Program-made: the position numbers and the translations under genes
Assembly (NCBI GenBank): GCA_009801085.1
Contig: VNWV01000003.1
Location: forward strand, 2,232,001 to 2,296,000
Direction: 5' to 3'
Source of the DNA: Lasiodiplodia sp. COLG20
Taxonomy: Eukaryota > Ascomycota > Dothideomycetes > Botryosphaeriales > Botryosphaeriaceae
DNA: 64,000 bases
In this document: positions 47,832 to 57,408 of the stretch, piece by piece
Position numbering within the stretch: the stretch's first letter is position 1
How the letters are laid out: each line of letters begins with the position of its first letter
Notes under the pieces: generated by a model
Databases searched by the model: none
What the model saw: the letters and a program-made list of their open reading frames with translations, nothing else
Told to the model about the DNA's origin: nothing

Positions 47832-49391
47832 ATGACAACTCTACCTTGCCCTCTCCCACAGGTGGAGGAGGCCCTGCGCCCCTACATCCATGCGCGCCAG
47901 GAGACTTTACGCATCCGGAAGAAGCTGGCCCAGCACCTGCAGTCGCAGATCTACAAGACGGTGCTGCAGCAAGGCGCCGAATCCACGTCGCCCATCACGC
48001 CGCTAACCCTGGCTTGCGCTCCACCCTCGCTGCTGCCCGAACATGATCAAACATCCTCGGCTTCCGCGCCTCCTCCACCTCCGCCCGAGCTGACTGGGCT
48101 GCGGAAGCAGTACTGGGAAGCCGTGCAGGCGCATGCCCTCGCCAAACGGCGCCGGGACGCGCTGCACAGCGAGCTCAACGAGCTGCAACGGGAAGCGCAC
48201 GCCGCCCGAGCTGCCTCGGCTCAAGCCGGATCGGCTGCGGACATGACGCCCAATCCATTCTCACCGGTAGTCGGGAGCAGTAGCGGCGGCGGTAGTAGCG
48301 GAAATACCGGCAGCTCTCACCACGATGTCGAAAACTACGTCGCTCTGCTGCGCCAGCGCCGGCGGCATGCCAGGCTACAGATCCTACTGGACGCCCTGGA
48401 CCGGATCGCGGATGCGCAGCCCGACGATGACCCCTTGCAGAGGGATGATCTTCGCCAGTGGGTCAAAGACAAGATGGGCGATGCACCTGTCCCGCCGCCG
48501 GAGATCGCGGGTGGCGGAAATACTGCTGCTGGCGACGCTTCCGCTTCCGCAGCCGCCGCCGCCGATCAAACGAAGGAGCACGTGCTGCGGTTGAAGAAGG
48601 AGCTGCTACTCGCCAAGCAGAGCCTCGACGCCGAGGCGCTGCGCAGAGCCGTGGCAGCGGGGACTACCGCCTCGAGTCAGGGCATTGAGGCGCAGGTACG
48701 AGCATTGCGGGCCGCACGCGACGAACTCATCACCTGGATCGAGGACGAGCTGGCGAAGATGCCTGAGGGTGACGAGAGCATGCTCAGCGGCGGCGCAACG
48801 CCGCAGAGGCAGGAAAGATGGGACGAGAAAGACGCCGCCGCCGACGATGACGATGTCGAGGCCATCCAGGAACAAGTAGAGGTGCTGTACAACCGTTATG
48901 TGGCCGCCCGCACTTCGCTCATCGCGGCCGTGGACGCCGCGGCCACCACTGCCAAGGAGCTCAGTGTTCCATCTACGCTCCCTGTGGGACCCACCCACCA
49001 AGGTGATGATGGTGAGGCTGCGGGACAGAAGCAGATTCGCCTCCCGCCGTCGGCCACCCTCCCCTTCATCCCCGCGCTCCTCCGCTCCGCCAACGACGAG
49101 CGCATCCTCGCGCAGCAGACGGTGACGTACCTGCGTCATCAGATCGCGGCAGCGCAGGAAGACGCGCGCAATACGGCGCAGCGCCTCGCGAGCGAGAGCC
49201 ATTTGGTCGGGCCTGACGCGGAGAGCGGCGGAGATTGGGCGCGTGCGGCAAGGGAGGCTACGAAGGAGACGGACGATGCTGTCTTGGAGCGGGTGAGGGC
49301 GGGTGAGGCGAACGTGGAGGGGGCGAAGGCGATTGTGGCGGAGCTGGACAGGAGAAAAGAAGAGTTTCAGGCGCTGAAGGGGGAAGCGTGA
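47832..49391 (+). CDS. intronless coiled-coil protein of unknown function
   Basis: A single uninterrupted frame of 519 residues. The start ATG has a favourable context (CACCATGAC). The N-terminal ~45 residues form a helix (VEEALRPYIHARQETLRIRKKLAQHLQ). A Pro stretch (seven Pro in a row near residue 82) is followed by coiled-coil segments (AKRRRDALHSELNELQREA, then HVLRLKKELLLAKQSLD), low-complexity Ser/Gly and Ala runs, and a C-terminal coil (AERKEEF-like LDRRKEEFQALKGEA). There is no membrane helix or enzyme motif. The pattern would fit a spindle or augmin/HAUS-type or kinetochore subunit, but I cannot place it in a family. Codons are GC-rich like the neighbours. Confidence 0.72.
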   Translation: MTTLPCPLPQVEEALRPYIHARQETLRIRKKLAQHLQSQIYKTVLQQGAESTSPITPLTLACAPPSLLPEHDQTSSASAPPPPPPELTGLRKQYWEAVQAHALAKRRRDALHSELNELQREAHAARAASAQAGSAADMTPNPFSPVVGSSSGGGSSGNTGSSHHDVENYVALLRQRRRHARLQILLDALDRIADAQPDDDPLQRDDLRQWVKDKMGDAPVPPPEIAGGGNTAAGDASASAAAAADQTKEHVLRLKKELLLAKQSLDAEALRRAVAAGTTASSQGIEAQVRALRAARDELITWIEDELAKMPEGDESMLSGGATPQRQERWDEKDAAADDDDVEAIQEQVEVLYNRYVAARTSLIAAVDAAATTAKELSVPSTLPVGPTHQGDDGEAAGQKQIRLPPSATLPFIPALLRSANDERILAQQTVTYLRHQIAAAQEDARNTAQRLASESHLVGPDAESGGDWARAAREATKETDDAVLERVRAGEANVEGAKAIVAELDRRKEEFQALKGEA

Positions 49392-50457
49392 GGGAGGCCG
49401 GTGTGACATCAGACTGAACTTAACTTTCTGATTACTACTTAGGCATCATTGCGCTTCTATGCTGAGGAGGTGTGCCTATGGGCGCAGATGAGTAAATGAG
49501 GTGGCAGAGTACAAGACGGTTGAGGGTCGCAGTTGCTACTTGGATGCTTTGGCTGACAGGAAGACGATGAACCCGTGATTAAGGGGGAGAGGCTTTCTCC
49601 TTGTGATTCTGAGAACAAGGATACCTATGGCAAACGCATATTTATAGAGCGATTAACTTTGGAAGAAAGCGAACAAACTCCTGTGGTTAGACACAATAAT
49701 ATATTATTCCGGTGAAAGTGTACAAGCCACAGAAGCTAAAGAAGTAGATCGAGAGAGCAGCAGGACAGGCAGCATCCTCTCTGAGAATCTAACGTGTTAG
49801 TGTTCATCGTATGGTCAAGATGTGTCTTAAACATATCCATAGTCTCCTCACACGACCACTCCGCTGTCCCCTCAAAAGTTCACACCTTTGGATTAGTGCT
49901 CTCATTTTCAAGATATTAGATCGGCAATATACATAACCTCACGTACTAAGCCACGAGAAAGGTCAAGTCAAGGTAAAATGACCTCGAGTTACTTTTCATT
50001 GACGTCCTTCGCGTTCAGCGTGATAGACGAGTCGGCTAGCTCGCCCTGTATTCTTACAATGAGAAGAAATCAAAATCAAAAACAATCCATGATATTCGTG
50101 CAACCATCCCAGCTTTCAGGGCTCCTGAGCTTGAATTTACCCTACTCCGAGACCATAACTTTATCACCATCTGCACTCATGCCTTCCCAACAGCGAGAGC
50201 AAGACGGCGTAAAACAAGTATTCTAATTCAATCGCCACCGATGGGGGTATGCCGCCAGTGAAACCAGCCAGACCCAAGACTCCTGAAAGCCCCTTTGAAA
50301 CGAGAAAGCCCAACAAGAACGAAGGAGAAGTTTGTCTCCCTATACAATTCCCTTTCCGCTTCCCCATCGTCGCCATACAAGCGGCAGCGCATTAAAACTC
50401 GTCGTCACACATACATATATAGGTCCATTGATTCCCTTCCTCGTTTCATCGTCACGT
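49392..50457. other. intergenic between convergent genes
   Basis: 1.07 kb between the coiled-coil gene (+) and the dynein intermediate chain gene (-), AT-richer than the coding flanks. No gene supported. Confidence 0.55.
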
Positions 50458-52698
50458 TTATTTGCCAATTCCGTTCGTTACCACGCCACCTACCGTGTCC
50501 AGCCTCTGCACGAATTTCTTCACGCCAGTCCACTCCTCCTGCCTCAAGTTGTCTTGACCTCCCAGCTCAGCACCCACCTCGAAGACGGTTACAACGCCGT
50601 CAAGACCACCGGTAGCAAGGCGTTTGCCCTCATTCTTCTCCCACGAGACCTTGTTCAGGCTCCGAGCCATAAAGTTGACGCCACGCTTGTCGCTTGGAGA
50701 CGTCTTAGCAACGGGCACCTCGACGTCGATGTTGACGTCCCAGATCTCGAGACTGCCGGCACCATCGACCAGAGCGAAGACACCCGGCTTGACGGGCGAC
50801 CAGCGCGCGTCGTAGACAAGATCCTCGCGTACGAACTCGTACAACGGTGCTTGCGCCTGCGGGGCGCTACCGGGGCCACTCGACGCCATAGTTGCGGTAG
50901 CTGCCGGCGGGCGCACCTTCCAGAGCTTGACGGTCCAGTCCACACTGGACGACAGAACAAGATCACCCAGATCGATCGGGCCGCGGGCCGGGTGGAAGTC
51001 CAAGGACATGACGGGGGCGGCGTGACCACGGTAAGCCACACGGGTGTCGACACCTGCCTTTGCGCCTGCACGGTCGTAGCGGTGGCAGGGGTAGATGGAG
51101 CCTTCTTCGGTACCGGCAAGGAAATAGGTGGGATCGGCTTGCGGGAAGGCGATGCAGGTAGGTGCCATATCCTCAGTCTTCGCGGGAGGTGGTGAAATGA
51201 GCTCAAGGAACTCCTGCGGTTGGGAAAGCATGTCAACCGTCCAGCCGCAAACTACACCGTCCGTGGAACACGAGATGATGTTATTGGCGTTTTGCGTTCC
51301 AACAATATCAATAGCGTAGACCGGGTGCGTATGGCCGGAACCGGTGAGAGGTGTCTTTTGCACCGGCTGGGACTTGGCGCGCGTGTCCCAAAGGAGGACT
51401 TGGCCACTGTAAGCACCGCCAATAATGAGGTTGGGATGGAAGGGCGAGAACTGAGCAGTCAGGATATCGGACTGGGCGTGGAAAATGTATTCGGGCCGGT
51501 CATGCATATGCATATTCCAGACTTGGATGAGACCATCAGGGTCATGCGGTGCCGAAGGGTTCTTCGTGTAAGATGCCAGGACAAGCTCCGGGAACTGCGA
51601 TGTTGTAAGTGGACTGTTTCCGCAGTAGCGTAATGAGAGCTGAGTACCTTTTGGGAAAAGCTGAGATCACTGATCATACGCTTCTTGCTCCACCTCTCGT
51701 CGTAAAATTGTGTGACCTCGCGTACCCGCCGTCCCTTCTTTCCCTTTGCCGTACCGAAGCCATCATCGTCATCATCCACCTCTTCAACGCCCGCCAATGC
51801 GTAGTCGACAAGCAGATCATATTCCTCATCCAGAGCTCTCTCAATAACCTTGCTAGAACGCTCGACGAAATCCAAAAATTCTTCCGAAGACGTCACGGCA
51901 TTGAGCTCTTCATCGTTCAATGCCCGTGCAGGGAATTTCGGCTCTGCGTCGTCGTCGGCTACAGCGCCCTCGTTCTGCAGAGCCTTCAGCTCCTCCTCGA
52001 TTTCCCTTCGCAGATTTTGACGCAGCTCCTCGTCCCTCTGACGCTCCATTCTGCTCATCCGCTTGCTCGCTCTCTTCGCCTTTGACGGGGACCAGTCGGG
52101 ACCATCCAGCTCTGCTTCGGATGTCGAGGCCACGGACTGCCGCCGCTGGGGAGGCGTCCATGGTTCTGTGGTCTGCACACCCTTGCTGTAGGTAATGATC
52201 TCCGGCTTCGGGGTCGAGGGTGACTCGTAAACGGTAGTGAGCGGGGCGATGGTCAACGTTTGTGGCACGGTGGTCGTGGTCGGAGTGGAGGCCGGAGGAG
52301 AACTCGTGCTGTCGAAGGTCTCGCCGGCGATGCTAGACAGCTGACCGGCACTGATGACTGAAGTAGGCCTGCTGCCCCTACCGCCGGCAGGCGACGAGGG
52401 GTCTCTGGGGCCGCCCGAGCCAGGACGGCCCTCAACCAAGCTCTGGATCAGGTTGTCTAGCTCGCGTCTGCTGTCAGCTCGGCTTGGGGTGGGCGACACT
52501 AGCTGAGGAGACACATCAGCAGTGCAATAAATTGGGAGGGCGGGTGCAACGAACATCAGACGCGTCGGACATGCTCTGGCGGCTGGCGGTGAACTCCTTC
52601 TGGCGCATCTCGCGCTGGCGCTTGAGCTCGGCCAGCTTCGCCTTCTTGGCCAGGATCTCATCGCGGCGCTGCTGCATGGTGGACGAGTGGTCGGACAT
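50458..52698 (-). CDS. cytoplasmic dynein 1 intermediate chain
   Basis: Three exons: 52698-52555, 52502-51648 and 51594-50458, for 711 residues. The N-terminus has the charged helix RRDEILAKKAKLAELKRQR that binds dynactin p150 and NUDE in this family. A Ser/Thr-rich region follows, with the light-chain-binding type segment near ITYSKGVQTTEPW. The C-terminal half is a WD40 propeller (HPNLIIGGAYSGQVLLWD, then SVDWTVKLWK and GSLEIWDVN). The intermediate chain holds the dynein heavy chain and light chains and is needed for nuclear migration in hyphae (NudI in Aspergillus). The first donor, GTTCGT, is unusual but gives an exact in-phase join. Divergent with the ATP synthase e gene. Confidence 0.95.
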
Positions 52699-53122
52699 GT
52701 TGACGGGGCCAGGAGGGCGGAGCGTGGGTTAAAAGACGGCTTTGGCGGGTGTTGCACGGGGGACGGGCGGGCGCAGGACGGCGACGCGCAGGAAGCTCCG
52801 TCCGGATCAGGGGCGCGGTCGCGCAACGGGATTCCGGGGTGTTTGGTCGTTTGTGCAGGGCGGGCGGTCTGGCGGCGTGGGTGGTGCTGGTGGCCGGCCG
52901 GGGACTTGTGGATGATTCAGCCAACCAGCAGCAGGCACGGCCGGCGCCTCGGAGCGAACCGCTTGACTTTGTCGCATCTGCTCGACGCTTCTGCCATCAC
53001 ATCACCGCTGAGAAAAGCTGCCCCGGAGCCCCAACGCTCGCGAATCCGCCATCTGCCCGCGACTTTCTGCATCGCGGCTCCGCCATTGACCTGCCCGCCT
53101 GCTCCACAGCTTATCGCTCACC
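52699..53122. promoter_or_regulatory. divergent promoter dynein IC / ATP synthase e
   Basis: 424 bases between outward-facing start codons; both promoters must lie here. No defined site identified. Confidence 0.5.
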
Positions 53123-53551
53123 ATGGCATCGACGGGGGTTAACGTACGCCGCACCCTCCACTCTCCACGCATTGGCTCCAGCCATCGCTTTCAATCCCCC
53201 AAGCCCGCTGTGCTCCTGCCGCTGACGCGCTTCTGCAGGTCCTGAGGTGGTCTGCGCTCGGCCTCGGCCTGTTCTACGGCGTCTACCACCAGGCCAAGCT
53301 CTCCTCGCAGGACAAGGCCGCCGCCATCCACCGCGAGTACCAGCGGAAAGAGGAGCTCATCAAGAAGGCCAAGGAGGAGTGGACCAAGAAGACCGCGCCG
53401 CCGTCGCGCTCTGGACGTACGTACTCGACACTTGGGCCACGCGGACCAACGGGAAGTGCTAACGCCCACGCCTTTCGCAGTTGTCACGGACCCCGAAGAC
53501 CCCAAGTTCGATCTGGAGGCATACCTGAAGGCGAAGGCCGAGGAGAAATAA
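53123..53551 (+). CDS. ATP21: mitochondrial F1Fo ATP synthase subunit e
   Basis: Three exons: 53123-53143 (MASTGVN), 53239-53416 and 53481-53551, for 89 residues. The second exon begins VLRWSALGLGLFYGVYHQ, a single inner-membrane helix with the conserved GxxxG-type Gly pattern of subunit e. A charged helix follows (IHREYQRKEELIKKAKEEW). The tail TDPEDPKFDLEAYLKAKAEE matches fungal subunit e (TIM11/ATP21). The subunit supports ATP synthase dimers and cristae shape. Confidence 0.95.
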
Positions 53552-54338
53552 GCAGCAGCCTATGGAGCGGGGACAACAGCACAAGAGCAGGGGAGACACG
53601 GGGAGGTAATAGGCGAAAAAAGACAGCGCTTTGCGGAACGAGCCAGTCTTCCGCGGCCTTTCACCGTTGTACTTGGAGGGCTCACGGATGTAACACCTGT
53701 ACATTGTACAATATAGACTTCGTCGTCCGTCCGCCCGAGTCCTGCGGTTACTGGAAAGAATTGGGATTTTTTGTCATCTCCGGCCCCAGCCTGTCTAATG
53801 CAGGATCTCAAATGGCCAGCGGCCAACTATTTCTCACTGCTTGCACACTATTTTTCTTTCTGATCTTGCAGGGCGCATTAGAGTCTGCGACTATCGCATT
53901 TGATCCAGCATCCACGACTGGCCAATCTCCAGTGTGATAGTCAGCCGATTCGACCATCAAACGCCAGCAAACTTTGCTTGCTCTAATTGTGAAGTTGATC
54001 GCCGGCAAGGTAAGTAAGCGAAGACAATTTTCACTCAAGCGGGAGCGTGTGGTGGATATCATTGTTGAAATTCTATGTCTTTTTTGACCGACAAAATAAA
54101 TACCAGAACACCGTAAAATACCAAACCTCCCAAAACTCCGCACTCCATAATTCTACCGTCGGATTGCCGTGGCGGGGGTGCACGGTTCAGGCAGCGGTAT
54201 CAAGACCATGGACTGACAGCCAAGGACAGTGCACTCCGCGCCGTTCTCATGTCCTACGCCGGGCTAAACCTTCTCTGAACTCCCTGCGATAAAAGACGTC
54301 TAAGAAAACAAACCTCTCCCGATGAACTCCAATCTAGA
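53552..54338. other. intergenic
   Basis: 787 bases, no supported gene. Confidence 0.5.
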
Positions 54339-54815
54339 TCATGGCTTGCTTGCCGCCACAGTCTCCACAAGATTTGTGCTAGCTGGTGCGCGATAGCCAT
54401 ACTGCGTGGCGTACGTCATTCTCTTGGGCACCGCACTCTTCGCTGATGCTGCACCGGCCTCGCGAGCATACATCGGAGGGCTGCATGTAGGAAAGGACCC
54501 CGCAGCGCGTTTCGGAATGTACGACCTGTGTCTAGAAGCACCCGTCGATCGGTCGAGGTTCGCCGCGAGGGGAGAGACCGGTGAAGAATAGTCGTTCTGC
54601 GAAGAGGGCACCCCCTTATCAGGACTGCTACTCTCGGAGAAGCAGGATGCGATTGACCATTTGGAGCTGTTGCGGCTCTGGCTGTGGGTGCTGCTCAGGC
54701 TGAGGCTGGCAAAGCCACTAACGAGGGATGATCGGCGACGAGCTTGAGTGCTGGGTCCAGGGGAACTGAGAGACCTGGGGGCCATCAAGGAGGAATCGGA
54801 CGCAGAGCCAGACAT
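54339..54815 (-). CDS. Ser-rich hypothetical protein (doubtful)
   Basis: A frame of 158 residues from the ATG at 54815. It is rich in Ser, Pro and Arg, with basic-Ser patterns (ARRRSSLVSGFASLSLS) and the stretch RHRSYIPKRAAG. The frame is open further upstream without another ATG, so a 5' exon is possible; none could be joined convincingly. No domain, signal peptide or membrane helix. The composition looks like a disordered regulatory protein or a chance frame. Confidence 0.35.
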   Translation of the reverse strand: MSGSASDSSLMAPRSLSSPGPSTQARRRSSLVSGFASLSLSSTHSQSRNSSKWSIASCFSESSSPDKGVPSSQNDYSSPVSPLAANLDRSTGASRHRSYIPKRAAGSFPTCSPPMYAREAGAASAKSAVPKRMTYATQYGYRAPASTNLVETVAASKP

Positions 54816-57408
54816 TTCGAAGTCAAAAGCTTCCGATGGTGTTAACAATACTGGTTCTGGGTAGTGGGGACGAGGGACTCACTACAAGTAACAGGACCGC
54901 GAATGCAACGACCGACTGCGAGCGAGTGTGCTGAATACCCCAATGCCTCTGCCGCAAAGGGCTATTGGAGCCCCGAAAGCCCCGGTAAATGAGAGACAAT
55001 GAGGCGAAGGGGCTGCTGAGAAAAGTCAATCCAAGAGGGGAGACTGTCGCCTTAAGAATTGAACCTGCTGCAGACTAAAACTTTCCATATTGTCCTCAAA
55101 CACTAATCGAAGACAGTCTCCTCTGCTGGTAACGTCGGAATAGTTCCTGGTTCCCCGCACTATTACTCATTAGCACTACGGCCACTCTAAGCGATTGGCG
55201 TCAGCCGCTCTATTGAGGCGCAGCTGCTTTCAGCCATCGCGAGCTTTCTCTGGTAAACGCCACCACACACCTACTTGGCGTATACCGAACTTTCCGTACC
55301 ATACTTTATCTTCAAGGGACTCACTGTATTTTTTCTTTTAATTATCCATTCATGGAAGTCGCGATCCCAAATCCTGAAAGTAAATACTAAACCATCGTTC
55401 ATGCATGGGTTTATATTCTTTGAATCGGGAAGGCATCGGGTCGAATATTCTTTCGAGATTGCTGAATCCAGCCTGAGTGGCTGCGAGAATCTCAATGTAA
55501 GACCAGTGACCAAGTAACTATCTTCATGGTAGCGAAAGGCTTTGTGTTTCCCGCCGTCCGTTAGAACATCAGCCACGGAGAAATTATTGCCAACTTTATC
55601 CTCGTACGGAAGTTTACAAGAGACTTATCATCCATCCAGACCTGCGTGCTACAAAATATCACTCCCAAAGCAGGTTGCAACTAAGCATTGCACATAAGCT
55701 ACGTGCATACTGTATGAATTCTCCGTCGCTACCCATATTAAGCAGCTCCGTTGGAAAATCGCTACAGTATGTGATTGGTATTGAGAAACTGTGCATTTGC
55801 CTCATAAGGTCCAGATTCCGACTCACTAGCGTGACGAGCATCGACAGTCACTACCCTGATTCCATCCCTTGCTTCCCCACGAATTACCGGCGCCACAACA
55901 CTTGGGATTTCTGGCTCAGCTTTGGCTCAGCGGGCCTAAAATGAGGTTCTTAGTAATCAACAGCCCTAAATCATCGGTACCAAATATTTCTTCATGCTTG
56001 TATCAGCTCAAGCACATACTAAAAGCTTGGTGGCTTTCAGAGTTTTTGGCCACCGTTTCAGCTCTTTGCACATTCTTTCCGCCACTCTGTTCCTGCTATC
56101 CCTTGAGTACGCTGAACCCTGCAACAATCACATTTGGGTCACAGTGATCAGTAGATTTCCGATCCCGAAACAAGTATTTCCCATTCGACATATAATCCAG
56201 GCTCATTATTATGCCTTGTCACGACAAACATTGTTAATCTATCGTTGAAATAAGTGTCTCCATTCATTGACCCCACCGGCGCGCCACCGTCCTCGGCAAG
56301 AGTGATTAAGGGTGAAAGTAGGGTGTAGCCCCAATCTCTATTAGGTATACTTACTAACAAACATTGGCGGGCACGCTACCGATAATATGGCAACAGTAAT
56401 TGAGGCCCTTCGATGGACCACGGTTTGTTCCTCTGCAAAAATGCGGGGCCAGGCCATCCTCACACTGCAAACAGCTGGCCTCTCCAGGAACGGGTGAGAT
56501 GTGGAGTACCATCGCCCGGGTAGGTCTTGGAAGGTTGATTGTGTGGTGCAAAGAAAGCCAAATACCGAGATCCGGATGAAGATCCAATCGACATCCACGA
56601 CGTTGTGTCCATCTAGACCCACTGCAGCCTTACTCCACTTCAGCGCCTAATTAGAACAGCAAGCTCAGAATAAGGGTCCAAGGTAAAATCTCTCTAAATT
56701 GCGGTAGATTGCTAATAGTTTTATAAGTGAGACTGGGCCCAAGTACGCCCGAATCGACTGCCGGTCTGGATGCTGTCGCCGTTTCCCTAGGGATGCTCTG
56801 GTGGTTCTGTGAGCCAGGTCTCTCCTCCGTCTCCTTCCTAAATGCGGATGACAGGAGCGTTTCCCAGCCGGGGCAAGATTTGTGCCCTGTCGATCAACGT
56901 TTTGGAACCGAGCTTTCGCGCACCCTTCCTTTTTGCGCCGTGCGGCCCCTGCATTCATCACTTCGGAAGCCCCCTCCACGCTTGACTAGAAGATCTGATT
57001 GATGAATTTGAAGCCACTGATCTAGATCCATCAATCCCTCTACTAATTAATGCGTAACGCAGACTCCCGAGAGACCTGAGTTCTGGCGCCTCCGCCCGTC
57101 CTTCCAAATGGCTCTGAAAAGGAAACTCGTGCTCTTCCATGACTGGTAGTTCCAAGCTCCTTGCTTTATCCGGAAATTTCACCATAAAAACTACGGAAAG
57201 CCATGGTTTAAACCCATGCAAGAAGCAGTTTTACACCTCAAGGTTCCGACTTATTTTCCCTGGTCTTGCCTCACACGACTTGAGAACGAAATTGCCTGTC
57301 TTATCCGTAAACATTACTTTGCTATCTATAAATTGGCTAGGAAAAAATCATTGAGAATACAACAGTACATGGGTATCAAGCACTCCTTCATTTTCTCCTT
57401 TCTTCTTT
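54816..57408. other. gene-poor, apparently AT-richer stretch
   Basis: 2.6 kb that looks AT-richer than the flanking genic DNA and is crossed by stops in all frames. It contains only the small Cys-rich frame noted separately. I recognise no transposase, reverse transcriptase or LTR ends. An old mutated repeat is possible. Confidence 0.45.
56354..56587 (-). CDS. small Cys-rich ORF (candidate only)
   Basis: 77 residues, or 52 from the internal ATG at 56512. The C-terminal part has six Cys in the order CLQC ... HFC ... NYCC ... NVC-stop, an even spread unlike chance frames. No signal peptide is visible in this frame. A hydrophobic run in another frame just upstream (WIFIRISVFGFLC) would need a very short intron to join. 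It could be a decayed or mis-modelled small secreted protein, or coincidence. Confidence 0.2.
   Translation of the reverse strand: MDLHPDLGIWLSLHHTINLPRPTRAMVLHISPVPGEASCLQCEDGLAPHFCRGTNRGPSKGLNYCCHIIGSVPANVC

Noticed and set aside
48606..49409. 267-residue minus-strand frame
   Set aside because: Antisense shadow of the GC-rich coiled-coil gene; Arg/His-rich composition typical of reverse-frame translation.
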